This document shows positions 5,115-6,266 of a DNA stretch of 6,266 nt, in pieces (positions within the stretch are counted from its first letter, which is position 1; each line of letters starts with the position of its first letter). Location: assembly GCA_048498575.1 (NCBI GenBank), contig JBEHXS010000158.1, positions 1-6,266 on the forward strand, read 5' to 3'. Source of the DNA: DASZQY01 sp048498575. Lineage in GTDB: Bacteria > Pseudomonadota > Alphaproteobacteria > Rhizobiales > Kaistiaceae. Under the pieces are notes generated by a model. That model saw nothing but the letters and a program-made list of their open reading frames with translations, was not told where the DNA came from and ran no database searches. Both the position numbers and the translations under genes were made by a program.

Positions 5115-6233
5115 ATGACCAGCATTGCCGCCGAAGCCGTAAGTCCGCCAGTGCTGCGCGATCCCCAGCGCGATCGGCGGTGGGTGCGGGCGTGGCTTCT
5201 ATTGGTCGCACTCATGATTGCCGGCATCGTGCTGGTCGGTGGCGCGACGCGGCTCACGCACTCGGGCCTCTCGATTACCGAATGGCAGCCCATCCACGGC
5301 GTCATTCCGCCGCTGTCGGACTCCGACTGGCAGGAGGAATTCTCCAAATACCGGCAGATACCCGAGTTCCAGATCGTCAACCCGACGATGACGCTCTCCG
5401 AGTTCAAGGGCATCTTCTGGTGGGAGTGGGCGCACCGGCTGATCGCGCGGTTGATCGGCTTTGTCGTCCTCGTGCCGCTGGTGCTGTTGTGGTGGAGCGG
5501 GCGGATCGAGCGCGGGATCAAGGTTCGCATCGTCGCGATCCTTCTGCTCATCGGCGCGCAAGGCGGGCTCGGCTGGTGGATGGTGTCGTCGGGCCTTAGC
5601 GTGCGCACTGACGTCAGCCAGTACCTGCTGGCCGCCCATCTCACGCTCGCCTGCCTCATCCTGTCCTACACGCTGTGGACGGTGCGCGGGCTGGCGCCTT
5701 CCTACACGCCGTCGACGGCGCCGGTCCGTCTCGGCGGGCTGCTGCTGGTCCTGCTCGCGCTCGCGCAGATCTTCATGGGCGGCCTGGTTGCCGGCCTCGA
5801 CGCCGGCATGGCCTACAACACCTGGCCGCTGATGGACGGTGGTTTCGTCCCGCACGGCTATCTCAGCCTGGAGCCGTGGTGGCGGAACCTGTTCGAGAAC
5901 GCCGCCGCCGTGCAGTTCGACCATAGGCTCGGCGCCTACACGCTGTTCGCCGTCGCGCTGATCTACGCCTTCTTCGCGCGGCGCACGCCGCAGGCCGCCG
6001 GCGCCCAGCGCGTCGCCATCCTCATTCTCCTTCAGGCGGTGCTCGGAGTCGCGACGCTCATCAACGTCGTGCCCCTGCCGCTGGCGCTGGCGCACCAGTT
6101 CGGCGCGGTGATCGTGCTGGCGGCGGTGGTGACGCACCTCCGCGGCATGCTGCCGCCGCTTCCGGTGCAGGTGCGGTTCACGAGAGCCGATCAAACGGGC
6201 GTTGAGCCCCTCGCCGCCCAACCTCCCCCTTGA
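5115..6233 (+). CDS. ctaA: Heme A synthase (COX15/CtaA type 2)
   Basis: This inner-membrane enzyme oxidises the C8 methyl group of heme O to the formyl group of heme A, the cofactor of aa3-type cytochrome c oxidase. The protein has 372 residues and about eight membrane segments in two similar four-helix halves (first near 24-44, last near 325-345). Expected histidines are present: His49 in TRLTHSG, Glu104/His107 in WWEWAHR, His175 in LAAHL, His270 in FDHRLGAY and His327 in LAHQFG. The type-2 signature GLDAGMAYNTWPLMDG is at 227-242, and ITEWQP follows the first helix. The start was set by the Shine-Dalgarno just before 5115. The last 25 or so residues, after HLRGMLPP, are a variable tail ending AQPPP; its final codons and the TGA lie inside a palindromic repeat. 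Unlike its neighbours to the left this is a housekeeping respiration gene. Confidence 0.95.
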   Translation: MTSIAAEAVSPPVLRDPQRDRRWVRAWLLLVALMIAGIVLVGGATRLTHSGLSITEWQPIHGVIPPLSDSDWQEEFSKYRQIPEFQIVNPTMTLSEFKGIFWWEWAHRLIARLIGFVVLVPLVLLWWSGRIERGIKVRIVAILLLIGAQGGLGWWMVSSGLSVRTDVSQYLLAAHLTLACLILSYTLWTVRGLAPSYTPSTAPVRLGGLLLVLLALAQIFMGGLVAGLDAGMAYNTWPLMDGGFVPHGYLSLEPWWRNLFENAAAVQFDHRLGAYTLFAVALIYAFFARRTPQAAGAQRVAILILLQAVLGVATLINVVPLPLALAHQFGAVIVLAAVVTHLRGMLPPLPVQVRFTRADQTGVEPLAAQPPP

Positions 6234-6266
6234 GGGGAGGTCGAAATCGCGTCAGCGATTTTCGGG
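6222..6266. repeat. Palindromic intergenic repeat, double hairpin, cut by window end
   Basis: First hairpin: CCTCCCC (6222-6228) pairs perfectly with GGGGAGG (6234-6240) around a 5-base loop. Second: CGAAATCGC (6242-6250) pairs with GCGATTTTCG (6255-6264) around GTCA, with one bulged T. C/G-rich palindromes of this form, followed by a GAAATCGC-type second stem, are scattered between genes in many alphaproteobacterial genomes. The first could also stop ctaA transcription partly, but no T-run follows. The right-hand end is outside the window. Confidence 0.7.

Noticed and set aside
5199..6221. A 340-residue open frame on the minus strand opposite ctaA
   Set aside because: Its product is almost all Arg, Glu, His, Asp and Gln, with no domain, and it lies wholly against a well-supported membrane enzyme gene. 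High GC leaves few stops in the opposite frame.
1..6266. A defence system, mobile element or CRISPR array
   Set aside because: No transposase, integrase, nuclease, phage-like gene or spaced direct-repeat array was seen; all recognisable genes belong to polysaccharide export or heme A synthesis.

Overview
The window is high-GC DNA of alphaproteobacterial type, probably a Hyphomicrobiales (Rhizobiales)-like organism. The evidence is a heme A synthase of the alphaproteobacterial/mitochondrial COX15 type, a divergent DUF2842 gene beside it, a promoter matching the alphaproteobacterial housekeeping consensus (TTG.. then GCTATATC), and a C/G-rich palindromic intergenic repeat of a kind common in that class. 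Genus cannot be told from this window.

Positions 1-4799 form an exopolysaccharide locus built around a divergent control region. Leftward from 2456 run a small outer-membrane polysaccharide export lipoprotein (OPX, 1896-2456), a GT4-type glycosyltransferase (700-1893, two bases after the OPX stop) and, after a 125-bp gap, the N-terminal membrane half of an undecaprenyl-phosphate sugar phosphotransferase (start at 574, cut by the window edge). Rightward from 2691 runs a 702-residue Wzz/Wzc-type co-polymerase (PCP) whose C-terminal tyrosine-kinase domain keeps its fold landmarks but has lost the Walker A lysine and the tyrosine tail. Together they cover lipid-linked initiation, sugar addition, chain-length control and export of a Wzx/Wzy-type polysaccharide. 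Flippase, polymerase and further transferases would have to lie outside the window.

The 234-bp divergent gap (2457-2690) is the most structured non-coding part. It holds a perfect 18-bp palindrome, two CtrA-box-like TTAA-N7-TTAA near matches, and an 11-bp element repeated in inverted orientation so that both divergent messages carry it just before their start codons. The gap before the phosphotransferase gene has another CtrA-like near match. All seven TTAA tetramers I found by eye in the window lie in these two gaps (one also overlaps the glycosyltransferase stop codon).

Positions 4807-6233 are housekeeping: a 75-residue DUF2842 membrane protein (leftward, converging on the PCP gene with 7 bp between stop codons) and ctaA, the heme A synthase (rightward), with an 80-bp divergent promoter region between them. 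The window ends in a palindromic repeat whose first hairpin loop contains the ctaA stop codon. No tRNA, rRNA, CRISPR array, insertion sequence or phage gene was seen. I found no clearly new multi-gene system. The best leads are the pseudokinase PCP, the structured divergent control region and the repeat that ends ctaA.
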